NCBI GenBank assembly: GCA_015709215.1
Contig: JACCQN010000012.1
Span: forward strand, 1-64,000
Reading direction: 5' to 3'
Length of the DNA stretch: 64,000 bases
From: Bacteroidales bacterium
GTDB taxonomy: Bacteria > Bacteroidota > Bacteroidia > Bacteroidales > F082
How positions within the stretch are numbered: position 1 is the stretch's first letter; each line of letters opens with the position of its first letter. This document shows, piece after piece, positions 25,319 through 35,900 of the stretch. The notes beneath the pieces are model-generated. The model was not told the DNA's origin. It did no database searches and was given only the letters and a program-made list of their open reading frames with translations. The position numbers and the translations under genes are program-made.

Positions 25319-26410
25319 TTGTCTGATGGACTGAAAACCATCAGAGAACCATATCACCTTTTCGCTGATCCAATAAGGTATTATCATGCCATGTTGGATG
25401 ATATTGATTTGGCAAAAGATTATATTTTTCTGGAAACCTACCGTATTGGTAACGATTCCATTGGAATCCGTTTTAAGGAAGCGTTGATGCGCAAAGCCCG
25501 CATGGGCGTGGAGGTGAAAGTGTTAGTCGATTTTTGGGGTGGATCTGCAATTCATAATCATTTTGCTGAAGATTTAAGAGCGTCAGGTGTTGAGATTCGT
25601 TTTTTTGAAAAAATAAAATTTAATACGGATGTATTCACCAGAAGTCATCGCCGAAATCACAGGAAGTTGCTTTTAATAGACGATGACATCACTTATATCG
25701 GCTCGTCCAACCTAACGGAATATAACCTTAACTGGCGGGAATCAGTTCTAAGGATGACTGGAAGCGTTACTTTGGCATTCAAAAAGGTGTTTAATCAGGA
25801 TTTTAGAATATATAATACCTATGTTTTTTCAAATAAGAATAACTACCTACGTTTGATTCATTATCAAGGCTTTGAGATCGTGCGCGATATGCCTTCCATA
25901 ACTAAACAACGGATCATGCGTAAATATATTCATCTTATAAAAAATGCAGAGCGATCCATTGTAGTTGTAACACCTTATTTCTTGCCTGGTTTTATGTTGC
26001 GCAAAGAACTGATGGCTGCGGCAGAAAAGGGACTGGATGTAAAAATTATCATGCCCAAAAGATCTGATGTTGGCCTTGTTGACATCCTGCGGAATAAGTA
26101 TATGGGCCAGCTTCATGAAAGCGGAATGCAATTAATGCTTTACCGTACGCATAATTTACATGCTAAATTGTTATTGATAGATGATCAACTTTTTAGCATA
26201 GGATCTTCAAATTTTGATTACCGGTCTTTTCGTTATATGTATGAAATTGTGTTGCTGGGAGATGATTCAGACATTGCAGGCCAGGTGAAAAACTTTGTAA
26301 ATGAAACGCTCGAAAATACTGATTTGTTCAATTACGAACAATGGAAACGGCGACCGATTATCAGTCGTTTTTTTGAGTGGTTGCTCATTCCTTTCAGGCA
26401 TTTGCTCTAG
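25319..26410 (+). CDS. Phospholipase D-family protein (cardiolipin synthase-like)
   Basis: 363 residues with two HKD motifs, NHRKLLLIDD near residue 120 and HAKLLLIDDQLFSIGSSNFDYRS near residue 280. Cardiolipin synthases of this type join two phosphatidylglycerols, but lack of N-terminal membrane helices makes this the soluble or peripheral ClsB-like form. No ATG is in a good position: the frame begins TTG 25319 (MSDGLKTIREPYH), 2 bp after the LytTR stop, and the first in-frame ATG (25391) would cut into the conserved start. I therefore choose TTG. Confidence 0.85.
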   Translation: MSDGLKTIREPYHLFADPIRYYHAMLDDIDLAKDYIFLETYRIGNDSIGIRFKEALMRKARMGVEVKVLVDFWGGSAIHNHFAEDLRASGVEIRFFEKIKFNTDVFTRSHRRNHRKLLLIDDDITYIGSSNLTEYNLNWRESVLRMTGSVTLAFKKVFNQDFRIYNTYVFSNKNNYLRLIHYQGFEIVRDMPSITKQRIMRKYIHLIKNAERSIVVVTPYFLPGFMLRKELMAAAEKGLDVKIIMPKRSDVGLVDILRNKYMGQLHESGMQLMLYRTHNLHAKLLLIDDQLFSIGSSNFDYRSFRYMYEIVLLGDDSDIAGQVKNFVNETLENTDLFNYEQWKRRPIISRFFEWLLIPFRHLL

Positions 26411-26459
26411 TTTACAAGGTAATACAGTTATTTTGAAGTAAATTTCAAGATGGAAAAAT

Positions 26460-26490
26460 TTTGCCATCACGAAGATATCGCTTACTTTTG
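26460..26490 (+). promoter_or_regulatory. rocD promoter
   Basis: TTTG (26460-26463), 19-bp spacer, TACTTTTG (26483-26490): both halves match consensus. The rocD ATG is 54 bp downstream. Confidence 0.8.
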
Positions 26491-26544
26491 CGCAGCTTTT
26501 GTTAGCAAATTAACAATAAATAAACTTTATAAAAATACTTTATT

Positions 26545-27768
26545 ATGACAGAGAAAATGACCTCGCAGCTGGCCATGGAACTTGAAAACAAACATGGCGC
26601 TCATAACTATCACCCACTGCCTGTTGTTTTAGCCAAAGGCAAAGGTGCACGCGTGTGGAATGTTGAAGGAAAAGAATATTTCGACTTTCTTTCTGCCTAC
26701 TCAGCTGTAAATCAGGGTCATTGTCACCCCAAAATCATTGGTGCGCTTATAGAGCAAGCTAAAACCTTAACATTGACTTCGAGAGCTTTCTTTAATGATG
26801 TGCTTGGTGTTTACGAAAAATTTGCCACAGAATATTTTGGGTATGATAAAATTTTACCTATGAACAGCGGTGCCGAAGGCGACGAAACTGCTTTGAAACT
26901 CTGCCGTAAATGGGCATATGAAAAGAAAGGCGTACCAGAAAATCAAGCTAAAATTATTGTTTGTGATGGCAACTTTCACGGACGCACGATTACGGTAATC
27001 AGTATGTCAACTGACCCGGATTCAAGAGATGGTTTTGGTCCTTTTACACCAGGCTTTATCGCAATTCCGTATAATGATCTGGCTGCACTGGAAGAAGCTT
27101 TGAAAGATCCGAACGTAGCTGGATTCCTTGTTGAGCCTATACAAGGTGAGGCCGGGGTTTTCGTTCCGGATGAGGGATACCTTAAAAAAGCTTACGACCT
27201 CTGCAAATCAAAAAATGTATTGTTTATTGCTGATGAAGTTCAAACCGGAATTGCCCGTACAGGAAAGCTTTTGGCCTGTGATCATGAAGGCGTTCGTCCG
27301 GATATTCTTATCCTTGGAAAGGCCTTGTCTGGTGGCGTTTATCCTGTTTCGGCAGTACTGGCAGATGATGAAATTATGTTGACCATAAAACCGGGTGAAC
27401 ATGGTTCTACCTTTGGAGGAAATCCATTGGCCGCACGTGTTTCCATTGCTGCTTTGGAAGTAGTGAAGGAAGAAAATCTGGCTGAAAGAGCTGAAGCTTT
27501 GGGTAAGATTTTCCGCGATGAAATGCGAAAAATTGACAGCGATATGATTGAGCTGGTTCGTGGTAAAGGTTTATTGAATGCTATCGTAATTAAACCAAAA
27601 AATGGTAAAACAGCCTGGGATGTTTGTCTAAAAATGGCGGAAAATGGTGTGCTGGCTAAGCCAACTCACGGCCATATCATTCGCTTTGCCCCTCCGCTTG
27701 TTATCTCCGAAGAGGAATTGCGTGAAGCAATAGAAAGAATCAAAAAGTCAATCCTCTCTTTTGAGTAA
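26545..27768 (+). CDS. rocD: Ornithine-oxo-acid transaminase
   Basis: It converts ornithine plus 2-oxoglutarate to glutamate semialdehyde plus glutamate. The 407-residue class III aminotransferase has [39 protein letters not shown] (in part), which distinguishes ornithine aminotransferase from acetylornithine aminotransferase. PLP features are [25 protein letters not shown] and the lysine in ILGKALSGG. It is monocistronic, with a consensus promoter upstream and a terminator downstream. Confidence 0.95.
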   Translation: MTEKMTSQLAMELENKHGAHNYHPLPVVLAKGKGARVWNVEGKEYFDFLSAYSAVNQGHCHPKIIGALIEQAKTLTLTSRAFFNDVLGVYEKFATEYFGYDKILPMNSGAEGDETALKLCRKWAYEKKGVPENQAKIIVCDGNFHGRTITVISMSTDPDSRDGFGPFTPGFIAIPYNDLAALEEALKDPNVAGFLVEPIQGEAGVFVPDEGYLKKAYDLCKSKNVLFIADEVQTGIARTGKLLACDHEGVRPDILILGKALSGGVYPVSAVLADDEIMLTIKPGEHGSTFGGNPLAARVSIAALEVVKEENLAERAEALGKIFRDEMRKIDSDMIELVRGKGLLNAIVIKPKNGKTAWDVCLKMAENGVLAKPTHGHIIRFAPPLVISEEELREAIERIKKSILSFE

Positions 27769-27781
27769 TAATTTTGACAAC

Positions 27782-27818
27782 AAAAAAAAACCGGTCGTTT
27801 TGGCCGGTCTTTTTTTTT
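27782..27818 (+). terminator. rocD terminator
   Basis: ACCGG (27790-27794) and CCGGT (27804-27808) form a short GC-rich stem preceded by nine A and followed by a run of T, so it can work both ways. It sits between rocD and the convergent SOD gene. Confidence 0.75.
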
Positions 27819-27836
27819 GGAGTTTTGATAGTAAGA

Positions 27837-28460
27837 TTAGATCGCGTTAGCGTAGTTTTTTGAAACTTCTTCCCAATTCACAACATTCCAAAAAGCGCTA
27901 ATATAATCAGGGCGCTTGTTTTGATATTTTAGGTAGTAGGCATGCTCCCAAACATCAAGACCGAGGATGGGCGTACCGCTACATTCTGAAAGGTCCATCA
28001 ATGGATTGTCCTGATTGGGTGTTGAGCAGATTTCGAGGCTTTTATCACTTTTTACGCATAGCCATGCCCAGCCACTTCCAAAACGGGTTTTGGCTGCTGT
28101 GTTGAATTTTTCCTGCATGGCTTCAAATGAACCAAAGGCCTTTTTGATAGCCTCAGCCAATTCGCCTTGGGGTTTTCCACCGCCATTGGCCGACATGATA
28201 TTCCAGAATAAACTGTGGTTAAAATGTCCACCACCATTATTACGTACTGCAACAGGAAATTTGCTGATGTCTCTTAACAGCTCACCAAAAGGCATATCAG
28301 CCATTTCGGTGTCTTTTACTGCTGCCATCAAGTTGTCAAAATAAGCTTTGTGATGCCTGGTATAATGGATTTCCATGGTCATGGCATCGATATGGGGCTC
28401 CAGTGCGTCATAGGCGTAAGGTAATGATGGAAATTGTAAATCTTTTACGTGTGTATTCAT
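27837..28460 (-). CDS. sodB: Superoxide dismutase (Fe/Mn type)
   Basis: Superoxide to peroxide and oxygen. The 207-residue protein has the metal-ligand segments: [13 protein letters not shown] (His), NHSLFWNIM (His), and [20 protein letters not shown] (Asp, His). The QDNPL motif just before is a family mark. Choice between Fe and Mn is not possible by eye. It is convergent with rocD. The FGSGWAW turn is present. Confidence 0.93.
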   Translation of the reverse strand: MNTHVKDLQFPSLPYAYDALEPHIDAMTMEIHYTRHHKAYFDNLMAAVKDTEMADMPFGELLRDISKFPVAVRNNGGGHFNHSLFWNIMSANGGGKPQGELAEAIKKAFGSFEAMQEKFNTAAKTRFGSGWAWLCVKSDKSLEICSTPNQDNPLMDLSECSGTPILGLDVWEHAYYLKYQNKRPDYISAFWNVVNWEEVSKNYANAI

Positions 28461-28598
28461 AATGTTTAACTTTTGATTTGAATTTTTTTAATTCAGAATG
28501 ATTCTAAATAATACACAAATTAAACACCTTAAAAGTGATTTTGTTCAGGTTTTGGTGAGTTGAAATCAGAAAAATAAATAGACGAAAAACAGGAAGGA

Positions 28599-31121
28599 CT
28601 AGAACTCGGCAACAAGTTTTAAATTAATCTGTCTGGACGTAAGGTAGTTAGGAACAGCATATTGTTGGTTGTTTACATCTTTAATCCAAATATAAGATAC
28701 GGTGTTGTTCACCTGCAACAGGTTAAATACTTCCAGACTTAGCCACATATTTTTGATATGTCTGAAAACTGATTTTTCTTTAAACTGTGTGTGTTCGCCA
28801 ACTAATTGTTTGCTAAAACCAATATCAACCCTACGGTAGTCGGGCATACGTCTGGTTTGTTGGTAGCGTTCAGAATTGGGCGGCCCAAATGGTAGTTTTG
28901 TGCCATAAATCAAACGAAGATGCACTCTGAAAGTGGGATAGTTAGGAATATAATCCTGAAAGAAAACAGAAAACTGCAAACGCTGATCTGAAGGCCTTGG
29001 GATCATACCAGGGAAAACAGTAACTGTATCAGCAATGGTTTGATTTTCTGAGATAGGAGTAATGCGTTTTCCTTCCGTATTTACAAAATACTGATAGGAA
29101 TCGCCTTTAACATCCTCTGCGGTTTTCATCAGGGAAAGACTTGCCCAGCTTTCGATGCCTTTTACAAACTCACCATTAACCTTCAAATCAAGCCCTGCAG
29201 CATAACCGGTAGCTGATTGATCAGCATAATAGCGAATCCTCACATTATCAACTTCGTAGGGAATGATATGACTTAAATATTTGTAATACACCTCGGAAGT
29301 AAAAACAAAAGGACGATTCCAGGCCATGAAATGAAGATCGCTGCCCAAAACCACCTGAAAAGATTTCTGCGAACGCGCATCTGCATAAAGTGAGCCATCA
29401 AACATTCTGATTTCTCTGTAGAAAGGCGATTGATTATAAATACCTGTAGCCAATCTGAAAATCATTCTTTTTTGCCAGTTGGGCTTATAACTCAGGCTTG
29501 CCCTCGGGCTGAGCAGGAGTTCATTTGCATAATCCCAGTAATTTGCTCTAAGACCAGCAGTTAGCGTATATTCTGCTTCTTCCCTATCCAAAAAAGTCCA
29601 GGAATGCTGCACAAAGGCATTGGCATTTTTCCACTGCAACTGATTGTGTGCCCGGGCCACCTGATTGAGCAATAAATCAGGCCTGGCAGGTTGTGGGCTG
29701 CCAATCTGGTCAACAGGACGTGGCAGGGTGAATCCTGCAGAATCAACCAGCTCCCATTCGCTCATGCGGTCATCTATGTCCTGCAGCTGAAAGCGTGCGC
29801 CCCATTTTAATACTTTGCGGTTTTTAACCCAGGTGCCCTGGTGATCAATATTTAATACAATGGCATCAAAATAATTTCGTGCATGGTCAATAAAAGTTCC
29901 AACACCCTGAGCCTGAATTACATTTCCGAACTGTCCGCTGCCAAGGGAAGTCTCTAACCTGCCGATCCAGTATTGTCCCCGAATATCGTAAGTTTCTGTT
30001 TCAACAGTACTGTATGCCGATGCTGTAAGTCTCAGATCAAGATCTTTGTGTGGCCGGTGAATCAGCGATAGTGCCCCCATTCCTGTGGAATAATTATCTA
30101 CCTCCTGACCGTCGAAATAGATATTTAATCGGTAGGCTTCCTGAAAGGTTCCGAAATCAGTTTGCCGACTTTCAGGAATAAGCTGATACTTATTTCTGGA
30201 GTAATAAGCTAGTGCGTTTAATTCCCATTTTGGATTGAATGTATAGGTTACAAAACTCTGAATATCAGTAAAATCCGGTCTGTAAGCTCCTTTGGTTTCC
30301 AATGCGTTCAGAATGTAGGAGGTAGTTTTGTAGCGTGCTCCAAGCAGGTAAGTGAATTTGTTTTTGTTTCCTTCAACATGCATTTCGGCTCCAAGCAAAC
30401 TAAGCGATAGTGAAGCAGCAGTTTCTTCCGGTTTTTTATAGGTGATATCCAGTACCGATGAAAGTTTGTCGCCATATTCAGCTGCAAATCCGCCAGCCGA
30501 AAAGGCTATGGAAGATACCAGGCGGGAATTCAGAAAACTTAGCCCTTCCTGTTGCCCCGATCGGATTAGAAATGGCCTGTAAATTTCGATTCCGTTTACG
30601 TACACCAGATTTTCATCAAAGTTTCCGCCTCTAACGGTGTATTGTGAGCTTAGTTCATTATTCGATGAAACGCCGGGCAAAGTTTTAATCAGGTCTTCTA
30701 TGCCACTTCCTATCGTGGGCAAAAGTGCTGCCTGGCGCGGATCGAGCCTGATAAGTGTACTGGTATTGATGCGCTGGTCAATAACTTCTGCTGCCGGAAG
30801 ATTCGTTGAAACAGATCGGAGCAAAATGTCCAACATAATATTTTTCCCGGCCTCAGGTCGAAGTGTTTTAGTATGTGTTTGATATCCAATGAAACTGAAA
30901 ACCAGTTCAAAAGTGGTGTCTGCCGGAACCATAAGCTTGTAATATCCCCTGTTATTGGTCGTAGTTCCTCCGGGCAACCCCTTTACTGCTACATTAGCCA
31001 ATTCAATGCCATTTCCTTTTTCGTCTGTTACCTTGCCCGAAACTCTAACCTGCTCCTGAGCAAACAAGATTGAAGGGAATACTGCAAAAAGAAACAAGAA
31101 GTAGTAAAAGATAGTTTTCAA
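28599..31121 (-). CDS. TonB-dependent outer-membrane receptor with CarboxypepD_reg-like N-terminus
   Basis: 840 residues. Signal peptide (MKTIFYYFLFLFAVFPSILFA), then a carboxypeptidase-regulatory-like domain (VSGKVTDEKGNGIELANVAVKG) to residue 110, a plug (LPTIGSGIEDLIKTLPGVSSNNELSSQYTVRG, in part) and a 22-strand-type barrel ending in the aromatic outer-membrane signal SRQINLKLVAEF. This is the layout of importers of oligosaccharides, siderophores or vitamins. No partner SusD-like gene is adjacent, so it is not a Sus-type glycan receptor. Substrate unknown. Confidence 0.92.
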   Translation of the reverse strand: MKTIFYYFLFLFAVFPSILFAQEQVRVSGKVTDEKGNGIELANVAVKGLPGGTTTNNRGYYKLMVPADTTFELVFSFIGYQTHTKTLRPEAGKNIMLDILLRSVSTNLPAAEVIDQRINTSTLIRLDPRQAALLPTIGSGIEDLIKTLPGVSSNNELSSQYTVRGGNFDENLVYVNGIEIYRPFLIRSGQQEGLSFLNSRLVSSIAFSAGGFAAEYGDKLSSVLDITYKKPEETAASLSLSLLGAEMHVEGNKNKFTYLLGARYKTTSYILNALETKGAYRPDFTDIQSFVTYTFNPKWELNALAYYSRNKYQLIPESRQTDFGTFQEAYRLNIYFDGQEVDNYSTGMGALSLIHRPHKDLDLRLTASAYSTVETETYDIRGQYWIGRLETSLGSGQFGNVIQAQGVGTFIDHARNYFDAIVLNIDHQGTWVKNRKVLKWGARFQLQDIDDRMSEWELVDSAGFTLPRPVDQIGSPQPARPDLLLNQVARAHNQLQWKNANAFVQHSWTFLDREEAEYTLTAGLRANYWDYANELLLSPRASLSYKPNWQKRMIFRLATGIYNQSPFYREIRMFDGSLYADARSQKSFQVVLGSDLHFMAWNRPFVFTSEVYYKYLSHIIPYEVDNVRIRYYADQSATGYAAGLDLKVNGEFVKGIESWASLSLMKTAEDVKGDSYQYFVNTEGKRITPISENQTIADTVTVFPGMIPRPSDQRLQFSVFFQDYIPNYPTFRVHLRLIYGTKLPFGPPNSERYQQTRRMPDYRRVDIGFSKQLVGEHTQFKEKSVFRHIKNMWLSLEVFNLLQVNNTVSYIWIKDVNNQQYAVPNYLTSRQINLKLVAEF

Positions 31122-31207
31122 TAGTTCTTAACTGTCAGAGGTTTTCACATATTAACCTTAATAACTCTTTTAAGGAAAAAATATTTCGCTGATTTCATTC
31201 GGATGCA

Positions 31208-31242
31208 TAAAAAAAGCCGCCGCGAAAAGTTCACAGCAGCTT
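31208..31242 (-). terminator. rpmB terminator
   Basis: On the minus strand AAGCTGCTGTG pairs with CGCGGCGGCTT (arms 31232-31242 and 31214-31224) with several G-T wobbles, followed by a T run. It begins 22 bp past the rpmB stop. Confidence 0.7.
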
Positions 31243-31264
31243 CAAATGCTTTTCTTTTTTATAA

Positions 31265-31507
31265 TTACCTGCGATAAAGATGACCCTGATCACCAGCATC
31301 TACCATTGCATTATAAATCCCTTTTTTGTTAATGGTGCGCAATCCTGCAGCAGAAACTTTAAGGGTTACCCATTCTTCAAGCTCGGGCACATAAAAACGT
31401 TTGATGTGCAAGTTGGGTTCAAAAGTGCGTTTGCTCTTCTTATTGGAGTGTGAAACCTTATTTCCGGTGATCACTTTCTTTCCTGTTATCTGACAAATCT
31501 TTGACAT
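31265..31507 (-). CDS. rpmB: 50S ribosomal protein L28
   Basis: 80 residues, MSKICQITGKKVITGNKVSH to the C-terminus AGDQGHLYRR. The start at 31507 is chosen because the family begins MSxxCxxTGK; an upstream in-frame ATG adds 11 non-conserved residues. In many Bacteroidota rpmG (L33) follows directly; here a terminator comes 22 bp after the stop, so L33 must be elsewhere. The promoter (TTTG 31582-31579, TTATTTTG 31558-31551, 20 bp apart) is good but one base off consensus. Confidence 0.97.
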   Translation of the reverse strand: MSKICQITGKKVITGNKVSHSNKKSKRTFEPNLHIKRFYVPELEEWVTLKVSAAGLRTINKKGIYNAMVDAGDQGHLYRR

Positions 31508-31550
31508 AGCGCTTTTTGTTAAAATGGTAAAACCCCTCAAAAAGGGAGTG

Positions 31551-31582
31551 CAAAATAAATGATATTTTTTGAATTATACAAA
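31551..31582 (-). promoter_or_regulatory. rpmB promoter
   Basis: Minus strand: TTTG (31582-31579), 20-bp spacer, TTATTTTG (31558-31551, one base off TAnnTTTG). It is 44 bp before the L28 start; the leader holds a short hairpin (CCC-TTTTTGA-GGG type). Confidence 0.55.
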
Positions 31583-31747
31583 TGCTTGTGAAAAAAAATA
31601 TTAGTGCATTGAAAATGAATGTATTAAAAAAATTAAAATAATTTTAAGGGCGGCATTTTTCCTTTTATTAGGATGCATGTAGAACATTTTTTTTAACAGT
31701 AAAATTGATTTACCTTATTTTTATTTAGTCTAAATAGTAAAGATGTT

Positions 31748-31755
31748 TATTTTTG
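31748..31755 (+). promoter_or_regulatory. Candidate promoter of the SlyD-like gene
   Basis: TATTTTTG is a perfect -7 element 49 bp before the start codon. The region 31508-31747 otherwise holds only the rpmB promoter and AT-rich DNA. Confidence 0.55.
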
Positions 31756-31804
31756 CAGTTGATACCAAGAAGATTTTAAAAATACCTAATATAAACCGAA
31801 AGCT

Positions 31805-32431
31805 ATGGTAATTGAAAAACAGAAAGTTGGCATTTTGAGCTATCAGATTAAAGTAAATAACGATGCTGGCGAGGTGCTGGAAGAAGCAACTATTGATAAT
31901 CCGCGTACGATGCTTTTTGGAACAGGCCGCGTGATGCAAAGTTTTGAAAGTCGCCTGGTTGGGTTAAAATCAGGTGATACTTTCGATTTCGTAATAGAGC
32001 CTGAGGAGGCATTCGGCACTTATAGAGATGAACTGGTTATGGATATTCCAATGAGTGCTTTTGTTGTGAATGGCGAATTAAAATCCGACAAGCTAAATGT
32101 GGGAAATACTGTACCTATGATGGATAGCGATGGCAACCCTTTCGAGGGAAGAATAATCGCTATAAAGGGCGAAACCGTAAAAATGGATTTTAATCATCCG
32201 CTTGCCGGAAAGTCGTTGTACACTTTTGGCCAGGTGCTTAATGTGCGCGAAGCTACTTTTGAAGAACTCAATCCTGCACCATCTGGTTGTGGTTGTGGAT
32301 CGCACAGCGACAGTTGTTGTGGAGGTGGTGGACACAGTCACGATCATCATCACGAAGATGAAAACTGTGAGGTGTGTGGTAATCCTCCAGAACTTCAGGG
32401 GCAGGGAATTGGAAGTTGTCAATGCACTTAA
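31805..32431 (+). CDS. slyD: SlyD-like FKBP prolyl isomerase with a Cys/His-rich tail
   Basis: 208 residues. The FKBP domain with an inserted-flap fold spans 1-155 (GILSYQIKVNNDAGEVLEE, MLFGTGRVMQSFE, VIEPEEAFGTYRDELVMDIPMSAF, DFNHPLAGKSLYTFGQVLNVREA). From residue 160 the tail is dense in metal ligands: CGCGSHSDSCC, HSHDHHHEDENCEVCG and CQCT. SlyD uses such a tail to bind nickel and other metals and helps hydrogenase maturation; whether this protein does so is inference. It is a single gene between its own promoter and terminator. Confidence 0.92.
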   Translation: MVIEKQKVGILSYQIKVNNDAGEVLEEATIDNPRTMLFGTGRVMQSFESRLVGLKSGDTFDFVIEPEEAFGTYRDELVMDIPMSAFVVNGELKSDKLNVGNTVPMMDSDGNPFEGRIIAIKGETVKMDFNHPLAGKSLYTFGQVLNVREATFEELNPAPSGCGCGSHSDSCCGGGGHSHDHHHEDENCEVCGNPPELQGQGIGSCQCT

Positions 32432-32464
32432 AAAAAGACCGGATTGTTTAATCCGGTCTTTTTT
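32431..32464. terminator. Bidirectional terminator after slyD
   Basis: AAAAAAGACCGGATT (32431-32445) and AATCCGGTCTTTTTT (32450-32464) pair perfectly around GTTT. It can also end the small minus-strand ORF at 32502. Confidence 0.92.
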
Positions 32465-32501
32465 CTCCATCAACTCATCCTGCATAGGGCTTATTACCCG
32501 A

Positions 32502-32612
32502 TTAAATTTTGCTGTCGCCTTTTTCTTCTATAAGCGGTGCAGTTATAATTGCATGAATCAAAGCAACTACCCCAAGTAATGCAAAGGATGAAACAACAAT
32601 CATTGCGATCAT
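32502..32612 (-). CDS. Possible 36-residue single-pass membrane peptide
   Basis: Minus-strand ORF from ATG 32612 to TAA 32504-32502. It encodes a hydrophobic helix (MIAMIVVSSFALLGVVALIH then AIITAP) with a charged tail (LIEEKGDSKI), which is the layout of a small inner-membrane protein. It ends 38 bp from a perfect bidirectional terminator. A second ATG (32603) would give 33 residues. No Shine-Dalgarno and only a near-consensus -7 (AATATTTG) precede it, so it could be chance. Confidence 0.4.
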   Translation of the reverse strand: MIAMIVVSSFALLGVVALIHAIITAPLIEEKGDSKI

Positions 32613-32633
32613 GACAGCAAATATTAAAACGTT

Positions 32634-32657
32634 CGTTAATTAACTATTTAATTAACG
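32634..32657. repeat. Inverted repeat CGTTAATTAA-N4-TTAATTAACG
   Basis: Perfect 10-bp arms around CTAT, 21 bp upstream of the small minus-strand ORF. No T tract follows. It could be an operator. Confidence 0.4.
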
Positions 32658-32977
32658 TTAACAAAACTATACTATTTTTTTTGAATTGCAAATATTTTTC
32701 AGTTAATGGCGCTATTTAGAAAGATTTCAAGCAAATTGTTTTTGAGCCAATATCATTCAAAGGCTATAGTTTTGGGTAAAAAGAAGCTTTTTTACAGATG
32801 ACACAATTGAAATGATGTGAAGTGCCAAAGCAAACCAAAGGCGTTTTTAACGGAAATTTGGTGGAGTAGGGTATCAGATGCCATTTAAAATAGCCTTGCC
32901 ATATCACTTGTGCTTGTGATGATTTGCTATATTTGCCTAGCCGAGATAAGCACTAATGATTAAAAAATAAACTGCAA
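32658..32977 (+). other. Non-coding stretch upstream of the 1001-residue gene
   Basis: AT-rich DNA with no convincing ORF on either strand. The one supported element is a perfect -7 box TATATTTG at 32928-32935, 42 bp before the next start codon, with CTTG 17 bp upstream of it. Confidence 0.5.
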
Positions 32978-35900
32978 ATGACTCCTTCACGACCTGATTT
33001 TCTTAACCGGAAGTTTACCTTTAATGATACCGCTTTTACAAGTTTGATGAAAAAGCGTATTTATAATGTGCTTTTGATTTCTTCGGTTTATGATGCTTTT
33101 ATTCTGGAAGAAGATGGTCGTATTGATGAGCAGATATTTAATGAATACGTATCTCTTAATCTGCGTTACCCGCCTGGATTTATCCTTACCAGTGATCCCA
33201 AGGAGGTTAAAAACATTCTGAAGAATGAGAAGATAGATCTGGTAATTGAAATGCTTAGTGCCGAGGATAGAAGCACATACAAGCTGGCTGAGGAAATTAA
33301 AGCTGATTATCCCGAAATTCCTATCGTAATTTTAACACCATTTTCGCGCGAACTTTCATTAAAGATCGACAGAAATGAGCTCAAGGGGATCGATTATGTT
33401 TTTAACTGGTTGGGAAATGCTGATATATTACTTGCGATTATCAAACTCATTGAGGACAAAATGAATGCCGAACACGACATCGTTGATATAGGTGTGCAAT
33501 GTATTATTCTCGTTGAGGATTCGGTACGGTTTTATAGCAGTTATCTGCCCAATATTTACAAAATCATCTTTAAGCAATCGAAATCCTTTATGACTGAAGG
33601 CCTCAATGAACACCAAAAGATGTTGCGGATGCGCGGGCGGCCTAAAATTTTGCTTGCTACAACTTACGAAGAAGCTATTGAACTTTACAAAAAATACAAG
33701 CAAAATATACTCGGAATCATTTCAGATATTTCTTACACACGTGAAGGACAATTAGATAGCCAGGCTGGTATCAGGCTGTGTAAAGTAGTTAAGAAGAACG
33801 ATCGCTATATGCCACTGTTGCTACAGTCGTCTGATGCCAAAAATGAAGAGATAGCCAAAGAGATCAAAGTTGGTTTTATCAATAAAAACTCCAAGACTTT
33901 ATCCCTTGAACTGCGCCGGTTTATTAAAGAATATTTTGCATTTGGAGATTTTGTTTTTAAGGATCCGGAAACTCATCAGGAAGTGATGCGTGCTGCCGAC
34001 CTTAAAGCTCTTCAGGAGAAGATTTTCCAGGTTCCAAATAATGCTTTGCAGTATCATATCGAACGCAACCACTTGTCGAAATGGTTGCGTGCCCGCGCTT
34101 TGTTTCCTTTGGCTGATTTATTTAAAATGTTTACACCTGAGGATTTTCAGGATTGCGATGAGATCAAACGTTTTGTTTTTGATGCTATTGCGAATTTCAG
34201 GCTTAACAAAGCCCGTGGCGTGATTGCCGAGTTTAATCGCGAGAGTTTTGATGAGTATTTGTCATTCACTCGCATCGGACAGGGGTCAATTGGCGGGAAA
34301 GCCCGTGGTTTGGCTTTTTTGGATTCTTTGATCAAGCGTAATAGATTGAATGAAAAGTTTGAAGGCATTACCATTGGAATACCGCGTACTGTAGTGCTTT
34401 GTACGGATGTTTTTGATGATTTTATGGAGGAAAACAACCTCTATACCATCGCTTTATCAGATGAAGCTACGGATGAGGAAATTTTAAACCAATTTATTGA
34501 AGCCCGCCTGCCTTTTCGCATTCATGAGGATCTATATACCTTGATTTCCGTTATTCGCAATCCTATTGCAATTCGTTCTTCTAGTTTGCTCGAAGATTCA
34601 CATTATCAACCATTTGCTGGTATTTATTCAACTTATATGATACCAGTTGCCGAGAATGATGAACGCACTATGATCAAAATGCTCAGCAATGCGATCAAAA
34701 GTGTTTATGCCTCAGCATTTTTTAAAGACAGCAAAGCTTATATGACGGCCACTAAAAATATGATCGATGAAGAAAAGATGGCTATTGTAGTGCAGGAAGT
34801 TTGCGGAAAACGCTACAATGATCATTATTATCCCGCATTATCGGGTGTTGCCAGGTCGATAAATTTTTACCCCATACCTCCCGAAAAATCAGAAGATGGC
34901 ATTGCAAATATTGCATTGGGGCTTGGTAAGTTAATCGTCGATGGTGGTCAAAGCATTCGTTTTTCGCCAAAATATCCCAACAAAGTGCTGCAAACCAGTC
35001 AGCCTGATTTGGCCTTGCGCGAGACACAAAAAGTGTTTTATGCCTTAAATATGGATCCGAACAGCTTTCAACCTACAGTAGATGATGCAGCAAATTTGCT
35101 TCAATTAAGGGTTGCAGAAGCCGATAAAGATGGTTCATTACGATTGGTTTGCTCTACTTATGATTTTCAAAATCATATGTTGCGCGATGGCTATCACCAG
35201 GGAGGGAAAAAGCTGGTTACTTTTGCTAATATTCTTAAATACAAGTCGTTTCCATTAGCTGAAATATTGCTCGAAGTTTTGCGTGTTGGTCAGCTAGAGA
35301 TGGGTAAGCCAATCGAAATTGAATTTGCCGTTGAGCTTAACAAACCCAAAGACATGGTTAAGATGTTTTATGTGTTGCAGATTAGGCCGATAGTAAGCTT
35401 AAATGAATCGGTAGATATTGATATAGAACAGATTAGAAAAGAAGATTGTATCATCACTGCTGATCACACACTGGGTAATGGATTGATTAAAGGAATAAAT
35501 GATTTTGTGTATGTGAAGCCTGAAGCTTTTAATCCGGCCAAAACCAGAGATATTGCCGAACTGGTTGGTAAGTTGAACGCAAAGTTTTTAGAGGAAGGGA
35601 AGTATTACATCCTCGTTGGGCCGGGAAGATGGGGTTCGAGTGATCCGTGGTTGGGAATTCCTGTCAAATGGCCTCAGATTTCATCAGCACGCGTAATTAT
35701 TGAGTCGGGTCTTGAAAACTACCGCATCGACCCCAGTCAGGGTACTCATTTTTTCCAAAATCTTACATCATTTGGTGTTGGATATTTTACCATAAATCCC
35801 TTTATCAAAGATGGTTTTTACGACTTGAAATTTCTTGAGCAACAGGAAGTTTATTATGAGGACGATTATATCAGGCATATCAGATTTGAGCAATCGCTTA

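Noticed and set aside
32093-32579. ORFs of 125-130 residues opposite or overlapping the slyD 3' end
   Set aside because: They translate the His/Cys codon repeats in other frames and cross the terminator.
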